Assembly (NCBI GenBank): GCA_964017235.1
Contig: OZ024938.1
Coordinates: forward strand, 57,403,816 to 57,467,815
Reading direction: 5' to 3'
Source: Sabellastarte sp. h YS-2021
Taxonomy: Eukaryota; Annelida; Polychaeta; Sabellida; Sabellidae
DNA length: 64,000 bases
Shown: positions 52,851-64,000 of the stretch, in pieces
Layout: each line of letters opens with the position of its first letter
Numbering within the stretch: the first letter of the stretch is position 1
Made by a program: the position numbers and the translations under genes
The notes under the pieces: model-generated
Databases searched by the model: none
Told to the model about the DNA's origin: nothing
The model's input: the letters and a program-made list of their open reading frames with translations, nothing else

Positions 52851-52858
52851 CAAGTGAA

Positions 52859-53400
52859 GTATAGCTACCATAGCAAGGTCATACCATGGCAATGTATACC
52901 CAAACCCCCAAACAGTGTCCCCGCATCAACTTCCTACCCCTTATGGTTTCTGAGATATAGCCTGGACAAGATTTTAAAGGTCAAGGTCACTACAGCAAGG
53001 CCAAAGGTCAAATCAAGGTCACACCATGATGTTGTACAACTACATTCCCAACCCATGTTCCTCTAAAGTTTGAATTTCCTACACATTACGGTTTCTGAGA
53101 TATAGTCTGGACAAGATTTTGAATGTCAGGGTCACCTCAGCAAGGTAAAAGGTCAAATCAACGGTCACACTAAAACATGCATAGCTACACCCTCTAACCA
53201 ATGTCCCTAGCAAGTATCAACTTCCTACAATTTATGGTGTCTGAGATATAGCCCGGACAAAAGGTCAAAGGTCAAAACAAGGTCACGTCATGATGTAGCA
53301 CATCTACACCCCAGTTTATGTTTCTACCAAGTTTCAACTTACCACACCTTATGGTTTCTAAGATACATTCCGGAGAAACTTTTTTCCCACCACAAGCCAA
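52859..53400 (+). repeat. Tandem repeat of about 130 bp rich in AGGTCA
   Basis: Four diverged units with CAACTTCCTAC, TTATGGTTTCTGAGATATAG, CCTGGACAAGATTTTAAAGG and CCAAAGGTCAAATCAAGGTC. Each unit holds several AGGTCA half-sites in direct orientation. Confidence 0.8.
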
Positions 53401-54160
53401 CCTGAATAACTGTCCAAACGCCTGCCCATCCACAAACCAAGGGTAAAAACCATATCTGAACAGCCCTTAAAGGTTGTGGGGTAAAAACTGAAATATCAAA
53501 CATTAATATTCATTATAGTGACAATATAATAAAACAGTTGAAAGTTAAGTATTTTCAAAGAATAATTTTTTCAGGTACTATTTCACGGAGACTATTGTGT
53601 GCAAGTTTCAGATGTCTAAGTGTAGAACCTACTAAATACTTGGTAACTTTAATCTGTACTTAGCCCTTTGCCCATCCTATAGTAAGACCTAGCTAACTCT
53701 AATTTTGGGTGAACATTTTGTATTGGATTATTTTTTGAGAATCTTCAGTTGAACAATATATTAACAACAAGAGCACTCTGAGAGCACATACCTGCCAATG
53801 CATATAACAATAAGTAAAAGGGAAAATCTGGATTATTATTCTTTGTATCCAGAAGATGATCCAGATCACTTTCATAATTTAATGGGACCAAAGTTGGACA
53901 AAGACCCATCTTCCTTTTCGGGAAGACCTAACCAGTAGTATTTGTGTAATCCTCATTTCACTCATTTAAATGACAGTATAGTACTTGTGATACGCAATAG
54001 TATTATCCAGTCATCTTTATTATGGTATAATTTTTTAGCCATTCAGGAATTTTTACTGTTATATTATTATTATTATTGTTTACAAACTTTTAAAGTGCTT
54101 AATTTTGATGTGTATCAAAATCTAAGGCTTTATGAAATATAAGGGGCAGAGAATTATCCA
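53400..54160. other. Unassigned; dispersed repeat piece
   Basis: 53768-53935 starts ACAAGAGCACTCTGAGAGCA and runs through GATGATCCAGATCACTTTCA, a non-coding dispersed repeat. The rest is unassigned. Confidence 0.35.
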
Positions 54161-54164
54161 TTAT

Positions 54165-54900
54165 TTATTATTAAGTCCATGGTCAGAAAAAAAGTTGATT
54201 TCAGAAAGCATTTACACAGCCATAGGAGAGGATGCTATGGAGGATAGGCTTCATGGCACAGGTAAGCCTTAAGTTTGTGCCTAATAAAAGATGTCAGTAT
54301 ATGGGCAGATGGTACAGCAACTGGGAGGCTGTTCCAATGTCTGGGTCCATTGTATGCAACGGATACGCTTATAAATCTGAGGGCTAAAGGCCGGAACAAT
54401 TAAGTATTTCTTTGTAGCAACAGCACGTCTGGTATTAACGGAGGATGTGTAATGATGATTTATTCATCGAAATACTGTGGCAGACCAGAATCCAGATATT
54501 TACAAATGAGGGTTGCAGTTTTTAAAGCGATTCTCTCTCAAACAGGGAGTCAGTGTAGAGGCTCCAGTGCTGATGTAATGTGGGTCCACTAGTGAGAACC
54601 TGTGGCAACTTGTGCCAACGCATTTTGCAGAGACTGCAATTTTTTTCAAGTTACCTTTGGATGAACCCCAATATCGTGAATTGCAGTAGTCTTGTCTACT
54701 ACTGACAAGTGCCTTTGCGGCGGAGATAGCCACTGGCTTTGGTAGGTACTGTCTGTTCCTCGGCAGATTGAAAAGTTCAACAAAACATGACCGACAAATA
54801 GCATCCACTTGCTTTTGAAGGAGAAGTCACATTAGACACCCAGGTTCAGCACTGATTCAGCAGCCTCAAACCTCTCCCCAAGTATGTTTGTTGGGAGTAA
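54165..54900 (-). pseudogene. Decayed LINE C-terminal remnant
   Basis: Minus strand KALVSSRQDYCNSRYWGSSK matches the LINE 'LVSSRLDYCNSLL' box; CLRENRFKNCNPHL follows. Downstream text (CATTGGAACAGCCTCCCAGT) matches the 'WNSLP' box. Many breaks. Confidence 0.6.
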
Positions 54901-55864
54901 AGGTTCTAATCTCTTTCGTATAGCTGGCACTGTTATCCACAATAAACAACTGAAAATACATGAGAGGCAGAGCTAATGCAGCTAAAATGTTACCTATTGA
55001 TTTTATAATTGGAAGTTGATTTTAGCTGGCTTACTTTCCTTTATCTCCGGTCAAGTGTGATCAAATGTTCACCTGAACAAATACTTGAACAAGGTTAACA
55101 CACTCACCCACAATACTGGGTATTGGCTTTTCCAAAGTTAGTGTTATATTACCTACCATGTTTACTATTTGTTACTTGTATACCAAGAAAGAAAGAAGGA
55201 GAAATATATATATTTTTAATATCAATATGGCTTGGTGACTTTTGGTAAACAATTAATGATATGTGTAAACCTATACATATATTATACATATCATTAGAGG
55301 GATATTTTTTGTACTTCTACTAGTTTTTGTTGTAGTACAATAGCTGCAGAAATTGCTGCGAAATCGTAAGTTAAAAGTGAAGTTTTTATGTTCACTTGTC
55401 TCCTTTACTATGGATGTGTTTCATAGCTGATTTTTTGCATTGTTTAGGTAAATAATACATAAGGAAAATGACACATAATAAATGTATATTCTTAAATTTC
55501 ATTACTCGAGAAGACAACAAACACCTTCACCACAATATGAACATAGATTGATATATATTGATACTATTGCAATTTTCCCATTTGATGCCCCCTTGAAAAC
55601 CAAGGTAATGTTGGTACAAAGACTAATTGAACGTGACCTGTTGTCATTAACTTATTTTTCGTTAGTATCGGTATTTATTTACAAGATCTTTTCTCTCTAA
55701 TAATATAACCAGAGAACAGCCAGGAATCCTAATATTGTAATCCATAAAATACTGCTATTTTATTATTTTTGGAGTACCGTCAACAACAAACAAATCATTA
55801 ATGCAAATTGAGCTATTAAAATTGAGCAATTTTCAAATGCAGAATATGATCCGGAACCCCCTCC
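54901..55864. other. Unassigned AT-rich sequence
   Basis: No coding frame or repeat I recognise. Confidence 0.35.
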
Positions 55865-55879
55865 TTTTTTTTTTTTTTT

Positions 55880-55910
<31 letters not shown>
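55865..55910 (+). repeat. T25 run joined directly to G21 run
   Basis: T at 55865-55889 and G at 55890-55910 with no base between. Confidence 0.92.
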
Positions 55911-56389
55911 TCAAGCCCTGCCAACAAAAAGTTCTCATAGAGATGTGTTCATTAGTTTTGGAGTAATCGAGAAAACAGACAGACAGAAAATGAACAGGCC
56001 CAAGAATATTATCTGCACTAAAGTTGAGGAAAACAATTTTACAAAAACAAAACTTAATTTGTAGATGTCTCTGGGCATTTAGAGTGTACATCTTATGTCT
56101 CTGTTACACCTAATGTTATTAATTGTGAATGTTAGATTTTTATGTAAAAATAATAGTAAATCTATTAATGAGTTTTACAACTAACAAGTCAAAGGGCAAA
56201 GGTAAAAAACAAACACACTAAATGGAAGGTTAATAAACTTAGTAAATGGGAACCATATACTTTACTAACACTACAAAGGTTCCATAAAATTATAAATTTA
56301 GAGGCAAAGCAAGGCCCCAAACACCCAGTGGAAGTAGCTAAGCAGTAAGATGGTGTTGGAAGGTAGAAGCCACCTGGGAGGAAGCAGAG

Positions 56390-57175
56390 GGGGGGTAGAA
56401 CAATTATATAACGCCTCACACAGGAGGAGGACCAAGTCCCTTGCATCTGGAACTGTTCAATGGGAACCCCTCTGGAAAAAGCCCAAGTTGCACCACCGCG
56501 CCTAAAATCATGGAAGGTACAAGTTTTAGATAAATGTAACATTTGTGATACTTGTTTAAGGTGTTTCCTGGCCCTTGAATCTATGAGAGTGGCCCACTGA
56601 GAAGGTGTCTAGACCAAAAATAAAGGCTGATGTGGAAGCACCTGTCTTTGAGCCAGCATGGACTTGAGGGCTCGTATAGGGCACAAAGTAGAAGCACCTA
56701 AACATGGAATGACAATAGTAGTAGAAGAAACTCGATGCTGCATGATTTTTAACCACTAAATGAGAACAGTGGCTCTAGCATCTGAAAAAATAACGTCTCC
56801 AACACAAAGGTGCCTGGTAGAATCAAATGCATTCACAGCATGGGGCAATATATTGGATAACAGTGACAATTTTTAACTGTGAGTGTTCATCCACCAGGAA
56901 GGTTAGTTTAGGTTGAAAACCTCTATTAAATTTGCAAAGACTTAACAAATAATGGCAATCTCTGATCTCGAAATGGAGTAGTATCACAAGTATATATAAA
57001 TACATAATGATCTGATGGCAGTTAGATGATTAGTGATATTATCAGCAGACATACCAGACTCAGCCAGATATTCCATAAAGGCCAGGATGTCTAGAGTTGA
57101 GATCCGATGCAGGGACTGATCAAAGACCACCAGGAAGGCCAGAAAGAGCCTAAACATACGTTGAAAGGAAGTCAA
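56390..57175 (-). pseudogene. Broken tyrosine recombinase of the second DIRS-like element
   Basis: N-terminal part SFQRMFRLFLAFLVVFDQS and ILAFMEYLAESGMSADNIT (57175-56984); middle LGASTLCPIRALKSMLA; C-terminal catalytic box FHDFRRGGATWAFSRG followed by QGTWSSSCVRRYI (56542-56395). Frameshifts and stops separate the parts. Confidence 0.8.
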
Positions 57176-57274
57176 AGTGGCTGGTCTAAAACCCCGCAGC
57201 AGTCTGTCAAAAGCCTTGGAACCGGGGGGCGGGGGGACTGTAACTCCATTCAGATCTGAAACAAAAGATATAAG

Positions 57275-57745
57275 CTAGATATTATGATTCAACAAAGTGA
57301 CATCTGTATGAGTATCAATCCATATTGTGGATTGAACTAGCTGGGCTAATTTTTTATCATTATCTGGGGTTAGGCGCCATCTAGACAGGAGATCTGCCAC
57401 TCTATTATCTGAACCCATTGTATGTAACACAACCAATGAGATGTTGAATATAGCTGTGAGCAACCATGAGTTCCTGGCACATGTAGAGAAGACCTGATCT
57501 CTAGTATTACCATATGTTAACACATCAACCACTGTCTGATTATCATAATAAATGTGTATACATTTATCAGCCCACAATGCAGCCCAAAGCTTGAGAGCTA
57601 CCACTACATTTCAAGTTGGACAATTTTGTTATTTCTAAAATCTCTGGGAAGAGGTATACTGTAAACAAAGTTCTTATAACAACCTCCTAGACCTTGCAAC
57701 AAAGCATCTACATAGATACATGTGTTAAGAGGTCTAATGTTAGGA
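57275..57745 (-). pseudogene. RNase H remnant of the second DIRS-like element
   Basis: Contains VVALKLWAALWADKCIHIYY, DNQTVVDVLTY and NRVADLLSRW, with the same block order as the intact RNase H near 1260-1650. RT core absent. Confidence 0.82.
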
Positions 57746-58049
57746 AATTATATATGACCTCTGAGATAGCAGAACTACAGTACTGCTTATATTGTGATGG
57801 TTGGGTGGTTCTCTCAAGGTTTTCAGAAGACAAATTTGGCAAATTACGTATGTAGGATAGGCTTAGGTTCTAATGTAATCACATGGATGAGTACATGAGA
57901 TTAATTGGATATATAGGTGTTAGTTCTGGTTGTTTTACAAATTGTCAATCAGTGATTGGACTGCAAGATGACATGCAGGACTTCCCAAATAAAATGACAG
58001 ACAGGATTGGAGAACATACAGAATCCCAAAGACCACACTTGGAGTCAGC

Positions 58050-58745
58050 ATTGCCATTATAGTTTTTGATGAATATTTTCTGACAGAAAGAGGATCAAGT
58101 GTCGACCAATAAACAAATCTAAACCTAGGTCAAGGCTGAATATTTGGATCCCATCACGTGACCAGAACGTTCAAAATTGACATTTTTGTTATTTACATTA
58201 CTTGTTTAATAATAATAATAATTAATATTATAGAATAAATAAATCAATGTATGTCTGCCTCACATTATGAACGAAAAAGCCACTTAAATAGAAAATTTTC
58301 ATTAAAAATGTTGTATCCTGTCAAAACAAGCAGAAGGAGATGTGCTTCTGACAATATCTCACGTGACAATACTCCGATTTTGGACCTTTGGGAAAGACCC
58401 CATCAATATTTCGTATGTGTGAGCATTTCTCTACATGTTTGTACCAAATAATTTTGAGTCTCTGGGGAACACCCTATTCTGGACGTGAAGGTAAACATGC
58501 TGTAGTTCTGGTCACGTGATAAGATCCTAATATTTACTATCGACCTAGTTTTAGATTTGTTGATTGGTCGACACTTAATACCTCTTTTTCATAGAAATTG
58601 CTTTTTTTTTACAGTTACAAAAATTATCATGCTATGGGATCCAAATAGTTTCTCGACTGTCCTTGACCTAATTTTCTCGATTTGTTGATTGTTCAACACT
58701 TGATCCTCTTTCAGCCCAGAAATTGCTCTGATGAAATTATTCTGA
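58050..58745. mobile_element. Fold-back element with about 95-bp imperfect inverted repeats
   Basis: Left arm 58075-58175 (GAGGATCAAGTGTCGACCAA, CATCACGTGACCAGAACG) is inverted at 58490-58600 and again, more diverged, at 58640-58740 (ACACTTGATCCTCTTTCAGC). The arms near 58155 and 58510 carry the E-box-like TCACGTGA. No protein-coding capacity supported. Confidence 0.75.
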
Positions 58746-58967
58746 GAATTTGACTATTATGTGACATAATAAAACACTTTTTCAGATTTCTCAATTATTT
58801 ACAGCATACATGTGGACATTTTTTATCTATTCACTTCAAAATTATAATTACTTGCAATTGTTTTTGTCATTCCTGACATAATTCTTGCTCACATTTTTAT
58901 CTAACATCATACTAAAAATGGACTGCAAATGAGCACTACTAAAGTGATAAAAGACAAGCCAGTTTCA

Positions 58968-59058
58968 TGATAGGACAAGACTGGAAGTGATAAGGACAAG
59001 ACTGGAAGTGATAAGACAAGATTGGAAGTGATTACAACAAGATTGGAAGTGACTAGGG
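58968..59058 (+). repeat. Short tandem repeat of about 18-20 bp
   Basis: Four units of ACAAGACTGGAAGTGATAAG with small changes. Confidence 0.8.
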
Positions 59059-59059
59059 C

Positions 59060-59262
59060 ATGCCGGTTACCATGGGGGGTAGATCTAAGGTTGTCAACAA
59101 GGGTCGTGGAGGGTTGGCAAAATATCAAACGTGTTTGATTTTTTGCAGACATGCCATGAGAAGCTGGGAAACTACAACTGACCATTACGGACTATGTAAA
59201 CATTGCTCCTGACCCTCGAAAAATGCTTTGTTACCAACAAGTCGGTCCCAGTGGAACACCCG
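59060..59262. repeat. Relative of the 50867 palindromic element (one half)
   Basis: Shares an ATATCAAACGTGTTTGAT near-palindrome (59122-59139) and the terminus CCCAGTGGAACACC with the 50867-51574 element. Left end not found. Confidence 0.45.
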
Positions 59263-59654
59263 CATATCCTGCATATACTGTTTCATTTTTACACCTTTTC
59301 TTCTTTTTTTAAAAAATATCCATGTTTTCAGAGATTTGCCTCAATGTTTGGATATTGCCTGTACTTATCCTTGAACTTAAAATTTATCAGGGTTGTAAAA
59401 ATATTTGTCCCAATTATATATATTTAATAGGAGATAATGTTGTGTACATATTATTAATTGATGTGGATTTTCCAGTTGAAAGGTAAGATGCTGCTATATG
59501 GAGGCAATTGAGTCATTTAATACTTATAGTGATCTTAAAATATTTAGAATTTGGGTTGGGTAATGAACAGCTTTGAATTAAAACTTTATTATAAACATAA
59601 TCTTGAGAGTTACTGGGCTGTTTTTTGTACAAGTGCGAGAATATGGAGGTTGGG

Positions 59655-60523
59655 TTATGAATATGAATATGATTTCTGACGTTCTGTTCAATCACTCACT
59701 GGACATATTATCACTGGTCGAAACTCATATTCGCCCGACTGATACCGATTGTCTGCTTCAATCCATTACACCACCATCTTATAAATTGTGTCAAAGACCT
59801 CGTGCACATGGCTCGGGTGGCAGAGTTGGCTCTCTCATAAATAGCAGCCTGTCTCATAGAATTGTGGATCATCCCACTTTCACCTACTTTGAATGTCTGG
59901 TAGTCAGTATTGGATCGAATGCTCATTCTACACTGGTTGCTTGTGTTTATCGTCCTCCAGGTTCATGTTCCAATCCTTTTTATGATGAGTTTCACACATT
60001 GGTTGAGTTCCTCTCATCTATGAATTCCTCCTTCATCATTTGTGGCGACTTTAATATTCATATTGACACAACATCAAGAGATAGTGTTAATTTCCTTAAT
60101 ACTCTTGACTCCTGCAATATTACTCGACATGTTCACTCTGCTACCCATTTTCATGGCCATACCCTAGATCTCATCCTTACTTCTGTCAGTTCTCTGGTTT
60201 CAAATGTGGTTGTCAGTAACTACATCTCCGACCATGCAATGATTAAATGTCAAGTTGAAACTCCAACAACTGCTAAATCACAAGGTAACAGAGTGACTTA
60301 CAGGAGATACCATAAAATAAACATGGACACTCTATGCAATGACTTGAGCAATTGCTCCTTTGTTGCTTGTCCAGGTGACACTGCGAAAAAACTGTATGAT
60401 CAATACGCTAATGATCTTTCCAACCTTCTGGACAAACATGCTCCAGAGGTTACTCGCTGTCTTGCCAAGGAGCCAGCAAAGTGGATATCAGATACCTACA
60501 AAAATGCCAAATCTATTCAATGA
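59655..60523 (+). pseudogene. LINE APE-type endonuclease domain
   Basis: Catalytic blocks seen: SLVETHIRPTD (Glu), GGRVGSLINSSL, ACVYRPPGS, FIICGDFNIHID (Asp/Asn), HGHTLDLILTSV and the terminal SDHAMIKC (Asp-His). This nuclease nicks target DNA for target-primed reverse transcription. The frame ends at a stop at 60523 where the spacer should continue (QFERIWHKKK follows). Confidence 0.88.
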
Positions 60524-60529
60524 CAGTTT

Positions 60530-62421
60530 GAACGCATCTGGCATAAAAAGAAAACTCCTCTTAACTGTGCAAAGCTGTGTAAACAAATTGCCAGGTGTAA
60601 TTCACTTGCCAACAAAGCCACATATTAGAGAGCTCTTGTTAATGAAAACGGTGATGACCCTAAAAAACTATGGCAAGTTCTGCGTTCTGCCTTGCACCGT
60701 ATCCTTAACAAGGTTCTTCCATCAAATAGTTCACCAAAAAAATTGGCTGAACAGTTTGCCTCTTTTTCACCAATAAGATTGCTAAAATCCGAGAGTCTTT
60801 TTCCAGTTTTTCATCCTTTTCCTTGCCATCTCCAGTGAATCCGCCAGGACTTGTCAAATTTGATGATGCCTCACCTGACAATATTGCGAAGGTAATCAAA
60901 AATTCACCTACGAAATCCTGTCTCCTGGATCCTTGGCCCACTTTCCTAGTTAGTTAAGGATTGCCTTGATATACTGCTTCCTTCTATCACAAAACTTGTG
61001 AATTGTTCTTTGTTGGAAGGTGCTGTCCCAGATGGCTTCAAAAGTGCTGTTGTCACTCCACTGATAAAGAAATCTTCTTTATCAAAGGATGAACTAAAAA
61101 ACTATCGCCCTGTGTCTGGGTTGAGCTTTATCTCAAAACTCGTGGAACGTGTAGTTGCCTCACAACTCAGTAGACATGTCTCTCTCCATGGGTTGGAAAA
61201 CGAGCATCAATCTGCCTATAGATGTGGCCATTCAACTGAAACAGCTCTTTTGTCTATAAAGAATCAGATTCACCTATCTCTAGCCAGAGGTGAGGCCACA
61301 GCTGTGGTGCTGCTTGATCAATCTGCAGCGTTTGACACTTCAGCGTGGGGGGTAGATGCCTTGACTGGTTCAAATCATACCTTTCTGATCCTACCCAATG
61401 CATCAAGATTGGTTCTGTTCTGTCTGAGGCTAGAAAGCTTAAGTTTGGTGTACCACACGGTTCAGTTCTTGGTCCTATTCTTTTTTCGTTGTATACCACA
61501 CCTTTGAGTAAAGTAATCTCTAAACATCCAGATGTCAAATTTCACTTTTATGCAGATGACACACAGCTGTTTATTCACCTCAAACACAAAAATGCAAAAA
61601 TTGCCTTCAATCGGCTAGGAAGGTGCCTCGAAGATGTCAAACTATGGCTGTGTGCAAATAAACTAAAGCTGAATGCTGATAAGACCGACTTTATTTTATT
61701 TGGTGCCAAGTCTCAACAAGAAAAGTTTAACCCATTCTTTCCAGTAAATATATTGGGTGAATCACTGATACCTTCAGATGCCGTTAAGAATTTGGGTGTC
61801 TGGTTTGACTCAGACTTTTCCTTCACCAAACATGTTAAAAATGTATGTAAACTATGTTTCATCCAGATGAGGGATCTTAGACAAATTCGACAGTACTTGA
61901 CTCGTGATGCTGCTCTTACGGCTGCAAACACACTTGTGGGCAGTAGGCTTGACTACTGTAACTCCTTGTTTAGGGGTCTATCTGTTGCTAACCTACGCAA
62001 GCTACAATGCATTCAAAACAGTCTGGCCAGAATTGTTTGCAGAACCACATGTCTTTCTCACACCACTCCACTAAGAAAAGCCCTTCATTGGCTACCCATA
62101 AGGCACCGTTGCATCTTCAAGACTGCCTTGTTGGTATATAAATACCTACATACTAACTGTCCAAAATATTTCAGCCCATTTCTCAAAGTTAGACAATGTG
62201 CTTATAATACTCGGTTGAGTCAATCTGATGGTATAATTCTACATGTTCCTCAATACCAACCATCTATTTACAAATCCACAAAGCAGTTTGGTCTAAGCTT
62301 TGCATATGATGCTCCCAAAATATGGAATGAACTCCCTGATAATGTACGATCTGCGACTTCCATTGCTTCTTTTAGAAAAAAACTTAAGGCATACCTATTC
62401 TGCCAAGCTTATCCTCCTTAG
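60530..62421 (+). pseudogene. LINE reverse transcriptase and C-terminal domain, with frameshifts
   Basis: Pieces: LCKQIARCNSLANKATY (stop), frameshift near 60770, YRPVSGLSFISKLVERV, HQSAYRCGHSTETALL, VVLLDQSAAFDT, then a small deletion and frame change near 61345. The rest is open to 62421: LKFGVPHGSVLGPILFSLY, HFYADDTQLFIHL, LKLNADKTDFILFG, KNLGVWFDSDFSFT, SRLDYCNSLFRGLS and FGLSFAYDAPKIWNELPDN. YADD intact but the copy cannot make a full protein. Confidence 0.88.
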
Positions 62422-62580
62422 TATTTTCCACCTCATATGGCGTTCCCCGTGATGTCGACCATAGCTATGGACAAGGACAATGATTTTTGTAACTATGCTT
62501 ATGATGTTGCGCCTTAGAGTCTGTCACTTCGGCAGAGATTAAGCGCTATAAAAGTTGAATTGGAATTGGAATATGAAAAC

Positions 62581-63390
62581 CCAAGTGTTTTCTCTTTAAA
62601 GCAAATTAGCAGACAAGAAAAATACCCATAGTTATTTATTTTGAGTGAGTTTCTAAGTTAAATAACCATAAAAAAATTTGTTGTTTTTCCCTTATGAAAA
62701 TATGTTGTTTTTCCCTTATGAAAATATGAGAACATAGGGGTTGGTTTAAGAGTAAAAGATGTCAAGTGTTTTGTTTGACTGCTGGTCACCTTTATATGAA
62801 ATATGGTGGGATATCATTCATCTGATCATCATTGCCACCATCGTGAAGCATTCTGTGGTTGTAGAGTTCCCACCGACATTGCCACATATGTTTTACATGG
62901 TGAACAGTTGTAGCCTCTGTTGATTGGTACATCAATATGATAATGAAATATATAGTTTTATATGATGATTAAGTGATTGAGAGGTTTGGAAAGGAATGTT
63001 ACATTTCCTACAAATATTTTTTCCCACATCTCTTGAGATGAAATAGCAGTTCCTCAAAGGTTTTGAATTTGTTCATACTTATTTTACAATTATCCTCAGG
63101 CATATATGACACACCCTAGAATGCTCAGATTTGTTGATGATAGAATATGATAGAATATATGATAGAATATGTTCCTGACATTAATTATTTCCGATTCATA
63201 AATCATTTCCGAATCACAATTTGCATTTGACCCCCATTTTCAGTTTGTTTACAGTTTTACATATAAATCTCAGTAATATTGGATGTTTAAATAAAGGCAA
63301 ATAATACTGAGAATGGCAAATTGCATTCAGAGGTGTCAGGGTTATACAGGTTTAAGTGCACTCTTGATTTTATGACTGAGTGATTTTATA
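62581..63390. other. Unassigned; small tandem duplications
   Basis: About 62682-62728: two copies of a unit with TGTTGTTTTTCCCTTATGAA. About 63140-63180: repeated ATGATAGAATAT. No gene seen. Confidence 0.6.
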
Positions 63391-63635
63391 ATATTAAATG
63401 ATTGTGTGGGGTAATGGGTAGTGTAGGTAAACAAATATATCTTGAGAACCAAACTTACCCATATTATAAATTGACTTCATACGTAAGTAATGCGATTGTA
63501 CAAACAATATATAACCCCACTTACCTAATATTACCATTATTAAGAAAACTGAAATATATAAGAGGGAAAATATGTGATTTATGTCAGAATTTTCTATTGC
63601 AATTTATAAATCAATCAGAAATCACTCATATACTT

Positions 63636-63950
63636 CATGGTCATCTCAATCACCTAACCATAACTTATGAAATTTCTGGTGTTAAAGTTTGAGATCCACC
63701 AAGCTAAGGATATATAATAATTAAACATCTGACCTTTACATGTTCACATTATTATAAGCCGTAGCATTTCAGGCCTCCTTTAATTTGCAAGTTTATCATT
63801 AATATTAGCAGGTGTCAGGTCATTTCTTGATTGGTATAGATTCCAGTGATTTCTTTATTTTGCAAGTTTACCAGTAATATTAGAAAGTGTCCAGGTCAGT
63901 ATTATCTTAATTGGATTATGTGGTTAGGTGATTGAGATGACTACCATATG
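63636..63950. repeat. Inverted repeat enclosing a direct duplication
   Basis: ATCTCAATCACCTAACCATA (about 63642) is inverted at about 63917-63948 (TGGTTAGGTGATTGAGATGA). Between them TTTGCAAGTTTATCATTAAT (63786) recurs as TTTGCAAGTTTACCAGTAAT (63859). Possibly a small fold-back element. Confidence 0.6.
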
Positions 63951-64000
63951 ATTTACAAATTGTCAACAGTGACAGGGAATTCTTTTGACTCTTCAGTGAC

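Larger units (their letters stand above)
56180..57745 (-). mobile_element. Second DIRS-like element, decayed and 5'-truncated
   Basis: Minus strand, 5' to 3': RNase H piece (DALLQGLGGCYKNF, SIPLPRDFRNNKIVQLEM, IYYDNQTVVDVLTYG, SDNRVADLLSRWRL), linker, then recombinase pieces. A stop follows QLEM. Residues differ clearly from the 1-1737 element, so this is a separate lineage. No split repeats found. Confidence 0.82.
59640..62580 (+). mobile_element. CR1/L2-like LINE, 5'-truncated, nearly full ORF2
   Basis: Order: APE endonuclease, spacer, RT, C-terminal region, 3' UTR ending GAATTGGAATTGGAATATGA. The first endonuclease strand is missing, so it is 5'-truncated near 59650. Fragments of the same or related families occur at 5160, 8955, 25060, 47905 and 54165. 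Confidence 0.9.

Noticed and set aside
55801-56064. Plus-strand frame over the T/G homopolymer
   Set aside because: Contains a Phe and Gly run made by the homopolymers; no independent support.
63402-63692. 96-codon plus-strand frame near the right edge
   Set aside because: AT-rich, overlaps an inverted repeat, no recognisable domain or splice context.

Overview
The window is metazoan genomic DNA. It is AT-rich, has intron-split genes with GT..AG boundaries, and is crowded with non-LTR, DIRS-type and Penelope-like retroelements, tRNA-derived SINEs and palindromic MITEs. The repeat types (SINE tails ending in TAAAACCCCAA(ATAAATAA)n, 'acaagagc' repeats, AGGTCA-rich arrays) suggest a marine invertebrate, perhaps a mollusc or another lophotrochozoan. 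The species cannot be fixed from sequence alone.

Host genes. Two paralogous genes lie head to tail on the minus strand. Both encode type II membrane glycosyltransferases of the GT49 family, the fold of B4GAT1 and of the second LARGE domain. Gene B spans about 28420-46470 (9 coding exons, 1803 nt, 600 residues). Gene A spans about 7399-21678 (8 coding exons, 1284 nt if it ends at the stop just past its last donor-like site, 427 residues). I rebuilt both by joining exons by eye. Phases close without a stop in both. Five successive exon pairs have identical or near-identical lengths (162/159, 107/107, 76/76, 128/128, and 93/93 measured to the last donor-like site). Gene B keeps a D-A-D metal motif; gene A has E-A-D.

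Layout. 1-4942: 3' part of a DIRS/Ngaro-like tyrosine-recombinase retrotransposon with RT-RNase H, YR and split direct repeats (B1-A2-B2, with B1 and B2 identical over 420 bp). 5160-6450: LINE fragment split by a MITE. 7399-21678: gene A, whose introns hold LINE fragments, a 3 kb non-LTR element, SINEs, a palindromic GGAATTCC array, a 1.2 kb TIR element and MITEs. 21700-28400: repeats and unassigned sequence. 28420-46470: gene B, with many SINEs and a Penelope-like element nested in a MITE inside its first intron. 46500-56180: SINEs, LINE remnants, a GC-rich palindromic element, an AGGTCA-rich tandem repeat and long G runs. 56180-57745: second, decayed DIRS-like element on the minus strand. 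58050-59260: fold-back elements. 59640-62580: 5'-truncated, broken CR1/L2-like LINE. 62600-64000: small tandem and inverted repeats.

The most notable points are the GT49 gene pair, a group of MITEs that share one terminal consensus but differ in their internal repeated word, two SINE families that share a 3' tail, and the apparently young DIRS-like element. No bacterial, CRISPR or rRNA feature is present.
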